64,000 nucleotides of DNA from Dickeya chrysanthemi NCPPB 402. Its GTDB lineage: Bacteria; Pseudomonadota; Gammaproteobacteria; Enterobacterales; Enterobacteriaceae. The position numbers and the translations under genes were made by a program. Below, piece after piece: positions 45,063 to 53,297 of this stretch. Position 1 is the stretch's first letter, and every line of letters starts with the position of its first letter. The notes beneath the pieces were generated by a model. The model worked only from the letters and a program-made list of their open reading frames with translations, searched no databases and had not been told where the DNA came from. The DNA is taken from contig NZ_CM001974.1 in the NCBI RefSeq assembly GCF_000406105.1, positions 1,595,475 to 1,659,474 of the forward strand, in the 5' to 3' direction.

Positions 45063-46394
45063 ATGCCTGCACCCATCAGATATGTTCAGGATAGCAGCCC
45101 GTTGCCGGATCAGGCGGACGTGGTGGTGATTGGCGCCGGGATTGCCGGTGTGGCGGCAGCCTATGAGCTGGCGAAAAAAGGCGTCAGCGTGTTGCTGTTG
45201 GAAAAGGGGCTGGTCGGCGGCGAGCAATCCAGCCGCAACTGGGGCTGGTGCCGACAGCAAAACCGCGATGAGCGCGAGTTGCCGCTGATTATCTACGCGC
45301 TGCGTCGTTGGGAAGAACTGCAACTGGAAACCGGTGAAGAACTGGGATTTCGCCGCAGCGGCTTGCTGTACACTACCCTGGACCAGGTGGAAATCGATGC
45401 CTGGGACCATTGGGGCAAGATGGCGAAAGCCTACGGTGTGCGCAGCGACATCCTCAATGCCGAACAGGCTAAAGCGATGACGCCGGGCAGCACCACCGCG
45501 TGGCTGGGCGGGGTATCGTCGCCGACCGACGGCCATGCCGAACCGGCGCTGGCCTGTGCCGGGCTGGCTATTGCCGCTCAACGCCTTGGCGCCAGCGTGA
45601 TCCAGCAATGCGCGGTGCGCGGGCTGGACATCAGCGGCGGTCGGGTCAGCGGGGTGTGGACCGAGCGCGGGCGGGTGAAAACATCAACGGTGATTTGCGC
45701 CGGCGGCGTCTGGAGTTCGCTGTTTTGCCGTCGCCACGGCATCGAACTGCCGCTGGGCAATGTCATCGGCACCGCGTTTCGTACCGCGCCGATCGAACAG
45801 GCGATCAGCCTGCCGTTTTACACCGCGGCGTTTGCCTGCCGCCCGCAACTGGACGGCAGCTATACGGTGTCGGTATCCGGTCGCGGTCGTCTGGAGCCGG
45901 GATTCCAGAGCCTGCGTTACGCCCGTCAGTTTTATCCCACCTTGCGCGCCCGGCGCAAAAATCTGTCGTTCCGGCCGGGTATCAAACCGTTCCTGTGCGG
46001 ACCGGAAGCCCGGGCTAACTGGTCGTTTGACGGTATGTCGCCATTTGAGAAAACCCGTATTCTCGACCCGGCGCCGGACATGGCGGTGGTGAACGACGGG
46101 CTGGCGGCGATGCGGCGTGAATACCCGGCCTTGGCCGCCCTGCGCGTGGTGCAGGCGTGGGGCGGTATGATCGACAGCACGCCGGACGCCATCCCGGTGA
46201 TTTCGCCGGTAGCAAGCCTGCCGGGGCTGATAGTGTCTGCCGGGTACAGTGCGCACGGTTTCGGCATCGGGCCGGGTGCCGGGCGGCTGGCGGCGGATCT
46301 GGTTACCGGCGATACCCCGGTGGTGGACCCGACGCCGTTCCGCTATGCCCGCCTGGTAGACGGCTCCGGGCTGAAAGCGCCGGGCATGATGTGA
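45063..46394 (+). CDS. FAD-dependent amino acid/amine oxidoreductase (DAO family)
   Basis: A 443-residue flavoprotein with the N-terminal dinucleotide motif VVVIGAGIAGVAAAYELAKK and ending LLLEKG, followed by SSRNWGWCRQQ and a C-terminal FAD segment with SAGYSAHGFGIGPGAGRLAA. The DAO fold oxidises amino acids or secondary amines. The substrate is not predictable. AAGGAACG precedes ATG 45063. The next gene, a GNAT protein, starts nine bases after its stop, so the two probably act on the same amine. Confidence 0.82.
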   Translation: MPAPIRYVQDSSPLPDQADVVVIGAGIAGVAAAYELAKKGVSVLLLEKGLVGGEQSSRNWGWCRQQNRDERELPLIIYALRRWEELQLETGEELGFRRSGLLYTTLDQVEIDAWDHWGKMAKAYGVRSDILNAEQAKAMTPGSTTAWLGGVSSPTDGHAEPALACAGLAIAAQRLGASVIQQCAVRGLDISGGRVSGVWTERGRVKTSTVICAGGVWSSLFCRRHGIELPLGNVIGTAFRTAPIEQAISLPFYTAAFACRPQLDGSYTVSVSGRGRLEPGFQSLRYARQFYPTLRARRKNLSFRPGIKPFLCGPEARANWSFDGMSPFEKTRILDPAPDMAVVNDGLAAMRREYPALAALRVVQAWGGMIDSTPDAIPVISPVASLPGLIVSAGYSAHGFGIGPGAGRLAADLVTGDTPVVDPTPFRYARLVDGSGLKAPGMM

Positions 46395-46403
46395 GGACAG
46401 AAC

Positions 46404-47252
46404 ATGACGATAACGTTACGTGCTATGACGGCGGCGGATGCTGATTTCGGCTGGTCGCTGACGCAGCAGATGCACTGGCCGCACCGGCTGGAAGACTGGC
46501 AGGAGGCCTTGCTGCTGGGGGAAGGTCTGGTGGCGGAAGAGCAGGGGCAACCGGTGGGTACCGCGCTGTGCTGGCGCTGGGGCGAGCGCTGGGCCACCAT
46601 CGGACTGGTGGTGGTGGACGGTCAGCAACAGGGGCGCGGTATCGGTCGACGATTGATGGACGGGCTGCTGGCCGGTCTTGACGGCTATCAGGTGCGGCTG
46701 CACGCCACGGCGGCCGGGCAGGGGCTGTATGCTCAACTGGGATTTGCGCCGGTGGGTGAGATCTATCAGTACCAGTGCCCGCAACTGCCGGCGTTCGCCG
46801 TACCTGCCTTGTCTGATGGGCGGCGGTTGCGAGCCGCCATTCCGGCGGATGCACCCTATCTTACGGCGCTGGATCAACAGGCGCATGGGTTGGCGCGCCC
46901 AGCGCTGATTGCCTGGCTGTTGCGTCAGTCGATGCCGGTGCGGGTGCTGGAACAGCACGGCCGCACCACCGGGTTTGCCGCGTTGCGCCGTTTTGGCCGC
47001 GGTTACGTCATTGGCCCGGTGATTGCCGACAGTGTGGAGAATGCCCGTTTGTTGATCGCGACCTTGATGGCGGAGGTCAGCGGCGAATTCGTCCGCATCG
47101 ACAGCGACGCCGCGCTTGGGTTGGGCGGTTGGCTGGCGGATTGCGGGCTGCAACAGGTGGATGCGCCGGTGACCATGATCCGCGGCGCGCCGTGGCGGTC
47201 TGAAACGAGCGGCATGCGTGCCTGGGCATTGATGACGCAGGCGATGGCGTAA
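46404..47252 (+). CDS. GNAT-family N-acetyltransferase with two GNAT-like halves
   Basis: A 282-residue protein. The N-terminal GNAT domain has the acetyl-CoA loop VVDGQQQGRGIGRRLMDGLL (residues about 70-90). The C-terminal half (from about 135) resembles the acetyltransferase-like domain of YitH-type proteins, with FGRGYVIGPVIAD. It probably acetylates an amine or amino acid. It is in an operon with the FAD oxidoreductase, suggesting alternative handling of one compound. Confidence 0.8.
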   Translation: MTITLRAMTAADADFGWSLTQQMHWPHRLEDWQEALLLGEGLVAEEQGQPVGTALCWRWGERWATIGLVVVDGQQQGRGIGRRLMDGLLAGLDGYQVRLHATAAGQGLYAQLGFAPVGEIYQYQCPQLPAFAVPALSDGRRLRAAIPADAPYLTALDQQAHGLARPALIAWLLRQSMPVRVLEQHGRTTGFAALRRFGRGYVIGPVIADSVENARLLIATLMAEVSGEFVRIDSDAALGLGGWLADCGLQQVDAPVTMIRGAPWRSETSGMRAWALMTQAMA

Positions 47253-47267
47253 CAAGGTTGGTGAAGC

Positions 47268-47285
47268 CCCCCGTTGCAACGGGGG
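47268..47285. terminator. GC-rich palindrome between convergent genes
   Basis: CCCCCGTTGCAACGGGGG is a perfect 18-base palindrome between the GNAT gene and the convergent GGDEF gene. A short-loop hairpin could stop transcription from both sides; there is no T-run. Confidence 0.5.
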
Positions 47286-47314
47286 ATAAGGATATCGCGG
47301 GTTTACTGACCGGC

Positions 47315-48727
47315 TTACTGAATCGTCCGGTTACGCCCTTCGCGTTTGGCGGTATAGAGGTTTTTGTCCGCGAGAGGAAATAGCTCATGCACCGTATCCA
47401 CCAGATATTTTCCCGATGTGGGCGCATGAGCGATACCGATGCTGACCGTCACCGGGACAGGCTGTTGGTTGAATAAAAACATCGTTTGCTGGATGGTCTG
47501 ACGCAGGCTATCGGCCAGCCGGTAAAACGCCGACGGATTGTAGTTAAAGCACACCACGGCGAACTCTTCTCCGCCGATACGGCTGACCAATCCCTGCGCA
47601 GAAACCACCTGCTGTATCACTTTGGCGACCTGACGCAGAATTTCATCGCCGCAGTCGTGCCCGAAGCTGTCATTGATGTTTTTGAAGTGATCAATGTCGA
47701 TCAGCATGATATTGACGGCATCGTGCTGGGATTTAACGCTTTGACCGTGCGTGGTCAGCGCTTCGGTAAACCCGTAGCGCGATAAGGTATTGGTCAGAAA
47801 GTCATGGCTGGCTTGTTGCAACAAACGCGCATTCAACTGGCGAATGGTGCGGGCGTTGGTCGCCATCATCAACGGGCTGAAGATCGTGGCGGCGATACCG
47901 ATGCGGGCGATGATGATTTGGTGCATGAAGTACGGGTCTTGCGGGCTATAGAACGCGTAAACGTGTTCGGCGGTGAGGATCAGCTCCGTGGCGCCGACGC
48001 ATAAGGTAATCAGCCGAATCAGCCATAACGGATAGACAATTGCGCACCAGGTCAGTGCGGGCAACGGAAACGCCAGAATGGCGACCGGGCCGAGCAACGG
48101 CGCCACCACGATAGAGACCAGCAGCAATAATAATGGCAGAGCATCCGACAGCCGCAGCATCGGCAGGTGCAACGGTATCTGGCTGCGCAAGGTGAGCAGT
48201 AACGGCAGGAACAATACGGCGGTGTAGAATTGATCGCTGAACCAGTTGAGGAAGTTGCTGCGAAATACCGCGGCGGGGAATGCCGGCCAGGGTTGTTGCG
48301 CCAGCGCGCCTACGAAACCGCACGCCAGCGCCGCTATCATACAGGCGGCGAAGACATACAACGAACTGACCATATCCGTTTCCCGGCGAGCCAGAAAACC
48401 CGGCCAGTTGAGTAACTGGGTCAGGACGACGATAAACGCGATGTTGGCGGAGTTGATGGTCAGCGCGCTGGTGCCCCAGCCGTAGAACAGCGTGTCCTGC
48501 AAGATCATGGCCGCGTAGGCGACAAGGTAATACCAGGGGGTATTCAGGTATCGGCAGCGGTAAAACAAGGCGGCGACAATAATGTTCACCGGCCAGAATA
48601 CCGACAGATCCAGTTCGGACAGGCGAGCATGCGCGCCAATATTGCACCCTACCAGTGTCACCATGAAGACATTCACGCTGTTCAGCCCGGTGCTGCCATT
48701 TTTAAATAACGCCAAGTTCAAATGCAT
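47315..48727 (-). CDS. Membrane diguanylate cyclase (MASE1-like sensor plus GGDEF)
   Basis: A 470-residue protein. The first about 290 residues form around eight membrane helices of MASE1-like type (LDLSVFWPVNIIVAALFYR near the N terminus). The GGDEF domain follows from about 310, with SHDFLTNTLSR, DIDHFKNINDSFGHDCGDE and the active-site motif RIGGEEF near 384. The intact GGEEF suggests real cyclic di-GMP synthesis. No EAL domain is present. It is transcribed alone and may link an extracellular or membrane signal to motility or biofilm. Confidence 0.87.
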   Translation of the reverse strand: MHLNLALFKNGSTGLNSVNVFMVTLVGCNIGAHARLSELDLSVFWPVNIIVAALFYRCRYLNTPWYYLVAYAAMILQDTLFYGWGTSALTINSANIAFIVVLTQLLNWPGFLARRETDMVSSLYVFAACMIAALACGFVGALAQQPWPAFPAAVFRSNFLNWFSDQFYTAVLFLPLLLTLRSQIPLHLPMLRLSDALPLLLLLVSIVVAPLLGPVAILAFPLPALTWCAIVYPLWLIRLITLCVGATELILTAEHVYAFYSPQDPYFMHQIIIARIGIAATIFSPLMMATNARTIRQLNARLLQQASHDFLTNTLSRYGFTEALTTHGQSVKSQHDAVNIMLIDIDHFKNINDSFGHDCGDEILRQVAKVIQQVVSAQGLVSRIGGEEFAVVCFNYNPSAFYRLADSLRQTIQQTMFLFNQQPVPVTVSIGIAHAPTSGKYLVDTVHELFPLADKNLYTAKREGRNRTIQ

Positions 48728-49206
48728 GCCGTCAATCCACTTTAGGTTTAGAGCCTTCCCCTGGCGCTAGTCGTTGTAGGTTTTGTGGCTGCCTGGCAGC
48801 CACAGATTACGCGCAGAGCCGGTATAATACCGTGTTATACCCATCATACTTCAAGTTATCGATCCCTCGTCTTGCCGACGGGGTCGCCAATGTGGACCCT
48901 TGTTTCAACGGCTGCCGGCAGTAACACGATTCAACACGTGTTTTGCTCAAACGCCGACAGGTGCGGCATTGACCCGATTCGCCCGTTGCCTCGTTACGCC
49001 AATGATTCAGGGTATAGATATAAATGATATTAAAAAAGTCTGTTTAGCTCTGTTTCTCTTTTATTCTATTTCTGTCAATTCGTTACGGGCAAGAAGCCGA
49101 CAGGATAAAAACAGGCATAAAAACGCTGGAGAGAAGGCGGGAATTTGGCGATAAAGTGCCCACCGTCCATTGTCCGGCAGGTTGTGTCGCCGCGGACGGT
49201 GGGGTG
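48728..49206. other. Gap between the GGDEF gene and the permease gene
   Basis: 479 bases. It contains a perfect hairpin GTGGCTGC-CTG-GCAGCCAC (48785-48803) and a dispersed-repeat-like piece (about 48837-48862). Short open frames across it have no support. It lies beyond the 3' end of the tonB-exbBD-permease operon. Confidence 0.55.
48837..48862 (+). repeat. Fragment of an enterobacterial dispersed repeat
   Basis: TATACCCATCATACTTCAAG is the start of an intergenic repeat often seen in Dickeya, Serratia and Photorhabdus genomes (from memory of such sequences). Only this left part is recognisable here. Confidence 0.4.
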
Positions 49207-50793
49207 TCAGTGGAAACGCCAGGCGGTCAGGCGACGCTCTGCCAGCGTGATAAGCCGATAAAACAGCGTGCTGATGAATGCTATCAGTACTACGCCGGCG
49301 ATTACGCGTTCCGACTGAAACAGTTGCTGAGCGCGGATCATCATGCTGCCAACACCGCTGCCGGTGGCGATGAAGTATTCCGCACCGATGGCGCCGACCC
49401 AGGCGTGCATCAGCGATAACCGAATGCCGGAGAATAGCGTCGGCAGCATCGCGGGCAACGTCAGCCGCCGAAACCGCTGCCGTGCGTTGAGACGCAATAC
49501 GCGTGCGGTTTCCAGCAGCGACGGGGGCAGATGGCGAGCGCCCTGATAGCTTGCCAGCAGCGTGGGGAAAAACGCCGCCAGTGCGATGAAGACAACCTTG
49601 ACACTCTCCTCCAACCCGAACCAGGCGGTGAGTAGCGGTAGCCAGGCAAAGAGCGCCACGCTGCGTAGCGCGGCCAGTAGCGGCGTTAACAGACGATCGG
49701 CAAGGCGACAGCGGCCCAGCAGATAGCCTAGCAGGCAACCCAGGCTTGCTCCTGGCGCGAAGCCTGCCAGCGTACGGGACAGACTGGCACCGAGTGCTGA
49801 GGTCAGTTCTCCGTTGCTCAACCCGGCCAGCAGGGTGGTCATCACCTCATGGGGGGCCGGCAGAAACGCGGTATGCACCCAGTGCCGGTGCGCGACAAAC
49901 TGCCAGAACAGGCACAGCAGCACAGGCAGAATCCAACCCGCCAGCGCGTGCCAGGCGGCGTGCGGCATCGGGTTATCGTGACTCGGCACCGGCGCAGGCC
50001 AGAAAATCCAACGCCGCTCCAACCGTTGCAGCATCTGTTCGCCTGCCAGACCGAAAGCGCCGATCGCCAGAATGCATACCAACACCAGGTCCAGCATAAA
50101 CAGCTGGCGGCTCTGCACCATCAGATAACCCAGCCCTTCGCTGGATGCCAGCAGTTCCACCGCGATCAGCGATACCCAACCTTGTGAGAACGCCAGTCGG
50201 GTGCCGGTCATCACATACGGCAGCATCGCGGGGATCACCAGCCGACGCAGCCGGGTCGGCCAGGGCAGGCGTAGCGTGCGCGCCATCTCGTAGAGTATCT
50301 GCGGCATCTGGCGTATGCCGGCACAGGTGCACAGCGTGACCGGCACGGTCACCGCTTTGATCAGCACCACCAGCTTCAGCGCTTCGCCAATGCCCAGCGC
50401 CAGCATCAGCAGGGGGATCCAGGCCAGCGTCGGGATTTGCGCCAGCACGTTGAATAACGGCATACACAGGCGGTCCAGCGTGTGGCTCAGGCCGAATAGC
50501 ACACCGAGCGTCAGTCCCAGCGCGATGCCGCCCGTCAGTCCGACTGCCAGCCGAACAAGGCTAACCTGCAACTGGGGAGCTAATTCCTGCGGGATGAAGT
50601 CGTAGGCGCTGTCCGCTACCGTCGCCGGGGAAGGCAGAATCTGTTCCGACATCCAATCGTAGTGGCTGGCGAGCCACCAGACGCACAGCAGCAGCAGCGG
50701 CATCAGCAGTGCGCTGCATACCGCCGACAGGTGGGCGGAAGGCCACGGTCGCAGCAGGTTCTGCGTCAGTTTGGGCATCGTCGACATTATCAT
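49207..50793 (-). CDS. Fused double ABC permease (SsuC/TauC type; AtsB-like)
   Basis: A 528-residue membrane protein made of two homologous permease halves (about 1-260 and 270-528). Each half has an EAA-type coupling loop: MARTLRLPWPTRLRRL and ETARVLRLNARQRFRRL. Single-domain SsuC/TauC permeases are about 260 residues, so this is an in-frame fusion giving the whole channel. AtsB of pseudomonad sulfate-ester uptake is a known double-size permease. It starts 12 bases after exbD in the tonB-exbB-exbD operon. No ATPase gene is next to it. Alternative ATGs lie 2 and 5 codons downstream. Confidence 0.85.
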   Translation of the reverse strand: MIMSTMPKLTQNLLRPWPSAHLSAVCSALLMPLLLLCVWWLASHYDWMSEQILPSPATVADSAYDFIPQELAPQLQVSLVRLAVGLTGGIALGLTLGVLFGLSHTLDRLCMPLFNVLAQIPTLAWIPLLMLALGIGEALKLVVLIKAVTVPVTLCTCAGIRQMPQILYEMARTLRLPWPTRLRRLVIPAMLPYVMTGTRLAFSQGWVSLIAVELLASSEGLGYLMVQSRQLFMLDLVLVCILAIGAFGLAGEQMLQRLERRWIFWPAPVPSHDNPMPHAAWHALAGWILPVLLCLFWQFVAHRHWVHTAFLPAPHEVMTTLLAGLSNGELTSALGASLSRTLAGFAPGASLGCLLGYLLGRCRLADRLLTPLLAALRSVALFAWLPLLTAWFGLEESVKVVFIALAAFFPTLLASYQGARHLPPSLLETARVLRLNARQRFRRLTLPAMLPTLFSGIRLSLMHAWVGAIGAEYFIATGSGVGSMMIRAQQLFQSERVIAGVVLIAFISTLFYRLITLAERRLTAWRFH

Positions 50794-50805
50794 GGTGCGC
50801 GGTGC

Positions 50806-51207
50806 TCACTTGCGGGTTAGCAACGACAAACGGGTGATGCCCGCTTTTTCCAGATCGGCCAGCAGCGCGGCCACCGCGCCATAGTTGGCGGTGTCTTCCG
50901 CCTGTACCTGTACCACCAGATCCGGGTTGGCGGCTTTGGCCTGTTGCAGGCGCGCCGTCAGCGCTGTGCGGGGCAGGGCTTCCTTGTCGATAAACAACTG
51001 CTGCGATGCATCCAGGCTTATCACCAGCGGGCGCGGCGAGTCGGCCGGCGCCACCGCCGCCGTTTTGGGCAGGCGAATCGGGATGCTGTTGGTCAGCATC
51101 GGTGCGGTGACGATAAATACCACCAGCAGCACCAGCATCACGTCCACCAGCGGAGTGATGTTCATCTCACTCATCACCTCGTCATTGTCGCGGGAAGCAA
51201 ACGCCAT
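50806..51207 (-). CDS. exbD: ExbD-family TonB energiser subunit
   Basis: A 133-residue protein with one N-terminal membrane helix, MNITPLVDVMLVLLVVFIV, in which the conserved Asp of the proton path is present. A periplasmic domain follows. Together with ExbB and TonB it uses the proton gradient to drive outer-membrane receptors. Tightly packed between exbB (2-base gap) and the double permease. This set is dedicated to the locus rather than the general one (inference from position). Confidence 0.9.
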   Translation of the reverse strand: MAFASRDNDEVMSEMNITPLVDVMLVLLVVFIVTAPMLTNSIPIRLPKTAAVAPADSPRPLVISLDASQQLFIDKEALPRTALTARLQQAKAANPDLVVQVQAEDTANYGAVAALLADLEKAGITRLSLLTRK

Positions 51208-51209
51208 GA

Positions 51210-51908
51210 TTACACCACCTCGCGGATCGTTTGCACCGCATAAGGCGCGGTCGGTTGCTCCGGGGCAAGACGGAATTCCTGCGCTTGCGCCACGCTGTAA
51301 ATGTCATGGGCAAAGTCGTCCATATCGGCGACTTCCAGCTTCAGCCGGCGTAGAAAATAGTTGTAAATCAGCACGGCAGGCACGGCCACCGCGATACCGA
51401 TGCCGGTGGCGATCAGCGCATTGCCGATGGGACCGGCAACGGTATCCAGACCGGCGGAGCCCGACTGGCCTATCGTCTGCAGCGCCGCCATGATGCCCCA
51501 CACCGTACCGAACAAACCGATGAACGGCGACGTAGTGCCGATGCTGGCCAGCAACGCCAGGCCGGTTTCCAGAGCGCGGCGCTCGCGCTGGATTTGCTGC
51601 TGCAAGGCGCGTTCGACCCGATCCTGCAGGTGGGCAATCGGTGTGATGCGGTCTTTCACCCGTTCCAGCGTCAGTTGTGTGGCGCGCGCCAGATTCGCCA
51701 GTGCGCCGGGATGGGCGACATCGCGTAGCGCGGCGTCGATGTTCTCCTGTTGCCAGAACAACTGGCGGAACTGCTGATTACGCCGCCGCTGGCGGGCGTA
51801 CTGCACCAGCTTGAGCAACCCGATGGACCAGGTGACGAGCGAGAAAAACAGTAGCAACAGGATCACGCCCCCTTCCGGGGACAGCAGAGTGATGTGGTCG
51901 AGCGTCAT
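51210..51908 (-). CDS. exbB: ExbB-family TonB energiser subunit
   Basis: A 232-residue MotA/TolQ/ExbB protein. The hallmark segment GTTSPFIGLFGTVWGIM and the following IGNALIATGIGIAVAVPAV are present, with three membrane helices. It builds the proton channel with ExbD. It starts 13 bases after tonB and ends two bases before exbD. Confidence 0.92.
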   Translation of the reverse strand: MTLDHITLLSPEGGVILLLLFFSLVTWSIGLLKLVQYARQRRRNQQFRQLFWQQENIDAALRDVAHPGALANLARATQLTLERVKDRITPIAHLQDRVERALQQQIQRERRALETGLALLASIGTTSPFIGLFGTVWGIMAALQTIGQSGSAGLDTVAGPIGNALIATGIGIAVAVPAVLIYNYFLRRLKLEVADMDDFAHDIYSVAQAQEFRLAPEQPTAPYAVQTIREVV

Positions 51909-51921
51909 AATAGGGATGCCT

Positions 51922-52803
51922 CTATGAGTTAAGGGTGAAATCGACGGGAACTACGACCCAGCCGCTTTCCGGCTGGTCGCCCCGGCGGGCCGGTACGAAC
52001 GACCAGTGCAGTACCGCCTCGCGGGCGGCGTCGTCCAGCGTCGGGTATCCGCTGGAACGTTGCAGACGAATGGTTTGCACCTTGCCGTCCGGCCGCACCT
52101 GGACATTGAGCAACACCGTGCCTTCCCAGCCGCGGTTGATCGCCACATCCGGGTAAGCGGGTGGCGGGTTGTGCAGATAAGCGGCGTTGGCGGAAGGCGG
52201 CGTTACAGGTGCAGTCGCCGCCGGCGTTGCAGTGGGGGCGGTCGCGGCGGTATTGACGGGCGCGCTCTGCGGCGCAGGCGCTGCCGGCTGGCGCGGCGTC
52301 GCCGGTTTTTTCGCTATCGGTTTGACCGGTTTTGGCGTCTTCACCGCCGTGGTTTCATTAACGCGCGTGGGTTGCGGAACCGGCGGCGGCGTTAGCGCCT
52401 GCTCATCCACCAGCGGTTCGACGGTGGGTGGCGGTTCGTCCGGCGTGCTCTCGGCCACCGGCGTCGGTTCCGGCGGCATGGTTTGGGACAATATTGTTTG
52501 GGACGGCGTAGCTTCAACTGGCGTAGCCTCAGCCGGCGCGGCGGCGAATTCGATGGTGACCGGCAGCGGGCGCGGCGGCACCCGCGTCGGCGCCGACGGT
52601 CGCAACGCCAGCGGCACCAGCACCGCGGCGTGCAGTACCAGCGCCAGCGTCAGGGTGAGCCACCTTTCCGACCGTCGCCCGGATAAGGCGACCGGCCAGG
52701 CCGGCGCAATTGCGCGGGCGGTAGCCGGTCGGAGGGGCGTGTTGCCGTCCGATGTGTCCGGCCAGTCGACACCGGCAGCCCCGGCGTACAGGGGATAAGT
52801 CAT
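51922..52803 (-). CDS. tonB: TonB-family energy transducer
   Basis: A 293-residue TonB protein. ATG 52803 follows GAGGAG; the open frame upstream is not used. After a cytoplasmic stretch of about 45 residues comes the single membrane helix (WLTLTLALVLHAAVLVPLAL) with the conserved His. Then follows a long Pro/Glu/Ala/Thr-rich periplasmic spacer with PKPVKPIAKKP and a C-terminal TonB domain (AYLHNPPPAYPDVAINRGWE, GTVLLNVQVRPDG, SSGYPTLDDAA). It is first in the tonB-exbB-exbD-permease operon and probably serves the divergent receptor. Confidence 0.9.
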   Translation of the reverse strand: MTYPLYAGAAGVDWPDTSDGNTPLRPATARAIAPAWPVALSGRRSERWLTLTLALVLHAAVLVPLALRPSAPTRVPPRPLPVTIEFAAAPAEATPVEATPSQTILSQTMPPEPTPVAESTPDEPPPTVEPLVDEQALTPPPVPQPTRVNETTAVKTPKPVKPIAKKPATPRQPAAPAPQSAPVNTAATAPTATPAATAPVTPPSANAAYLHNPPPAYPDVAINRGWEGTVLLNVQVRPDGKVQTIRLQRSSGYPTLDDAAREAVLHWSFVPARRGDQPESGWVVVPVDFTLNS

Positions 52804-52944
52804 AATGGCGTTACTCCTCGATAAGGCCGGCGCAGTGAGTATTTGTATGGCTGCGCGCCTGTTGGATCGGTTGTTGGTGAAAAGACCGGACCACAAATAA
52901 CGATTAACCAGGAAATATAAATAACGGTGTTGTCGATTCTTAAT

Positions 52945-52966
52945 CATTTGCTTTTGATGTCAAATG
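52945..52966. promoter_or_regulatory. Candidate LysR-type operator in the divergent promoter
   Basis: CATTTG-N10-CAAATG is an inverted repeat of the T-N11-A style often bound by LysR regulators. A LysR gene closes the same locus. The link is inferred from position only. Confidence 0.35.
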
Positions 52967-53233
52967 CCATATCTCGATATCAATATGCCGTCTTTTATCT
53001 GTTGAGCCTGATGGAATTCCTGCGGCGTCAGCCGTTATTTATTTCCCCGCTCTGGTGGTATTTACCCTAATCGCCGGTGGGAAAAAAAGGCTAATGCATC
53101 ATCAGCATAGTTTTTTTGCGTTGGCTGCATGAGACGGGCAACGCCGGTGTTTCCTGTTTTAGTTAATTCATAAAAATACAAATGACATTTTTATATTAGC
53201 CAGTTTATTTTCCACCCTTTAAATGTTGCCGAA

Positions 53234-53263
53234 GCAAACACAACAACAGCAAACACAACAACA
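53234..53263 (+). repeat. Perfect 15-base tandem repeat in the leader of the binding-protein gene
   Basis: GCAAACACAACAACA occurs twice in a row, ending 34 bases before the start codon. The CAA-rich, G-poor sequence should be unstructured in RNA and could favour ribosome loading; it would read Gln-rich if an upstream start (53223) were used. Confidence 0.8.
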
Positions 53264-53297
53264 GGATGCACAGATGATGTTTTACGCGGGGAGAAAT

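Larger units (their letters stand above)
52804..53297. other. Divergent promoter region between tonB and the binding-protein gene
   Basis: 494 bases, AT-rich in the middle. It must hold promoters for both arms of the locus. It contains an inverted repeat at 52945-52966, a small palindrome ATATC-TC-GATAT at 52969-52980 and a 15-base tandem repeat at 53234-53263. Confidence 0.6.

Noticed and set aside
48785..48803. Perfect hairpin as a rho-independent terminator
   Set aside because: No T-run on either strand and it lies upstream of the GGDEF gene, not at a gene end; left as part of the gap description.
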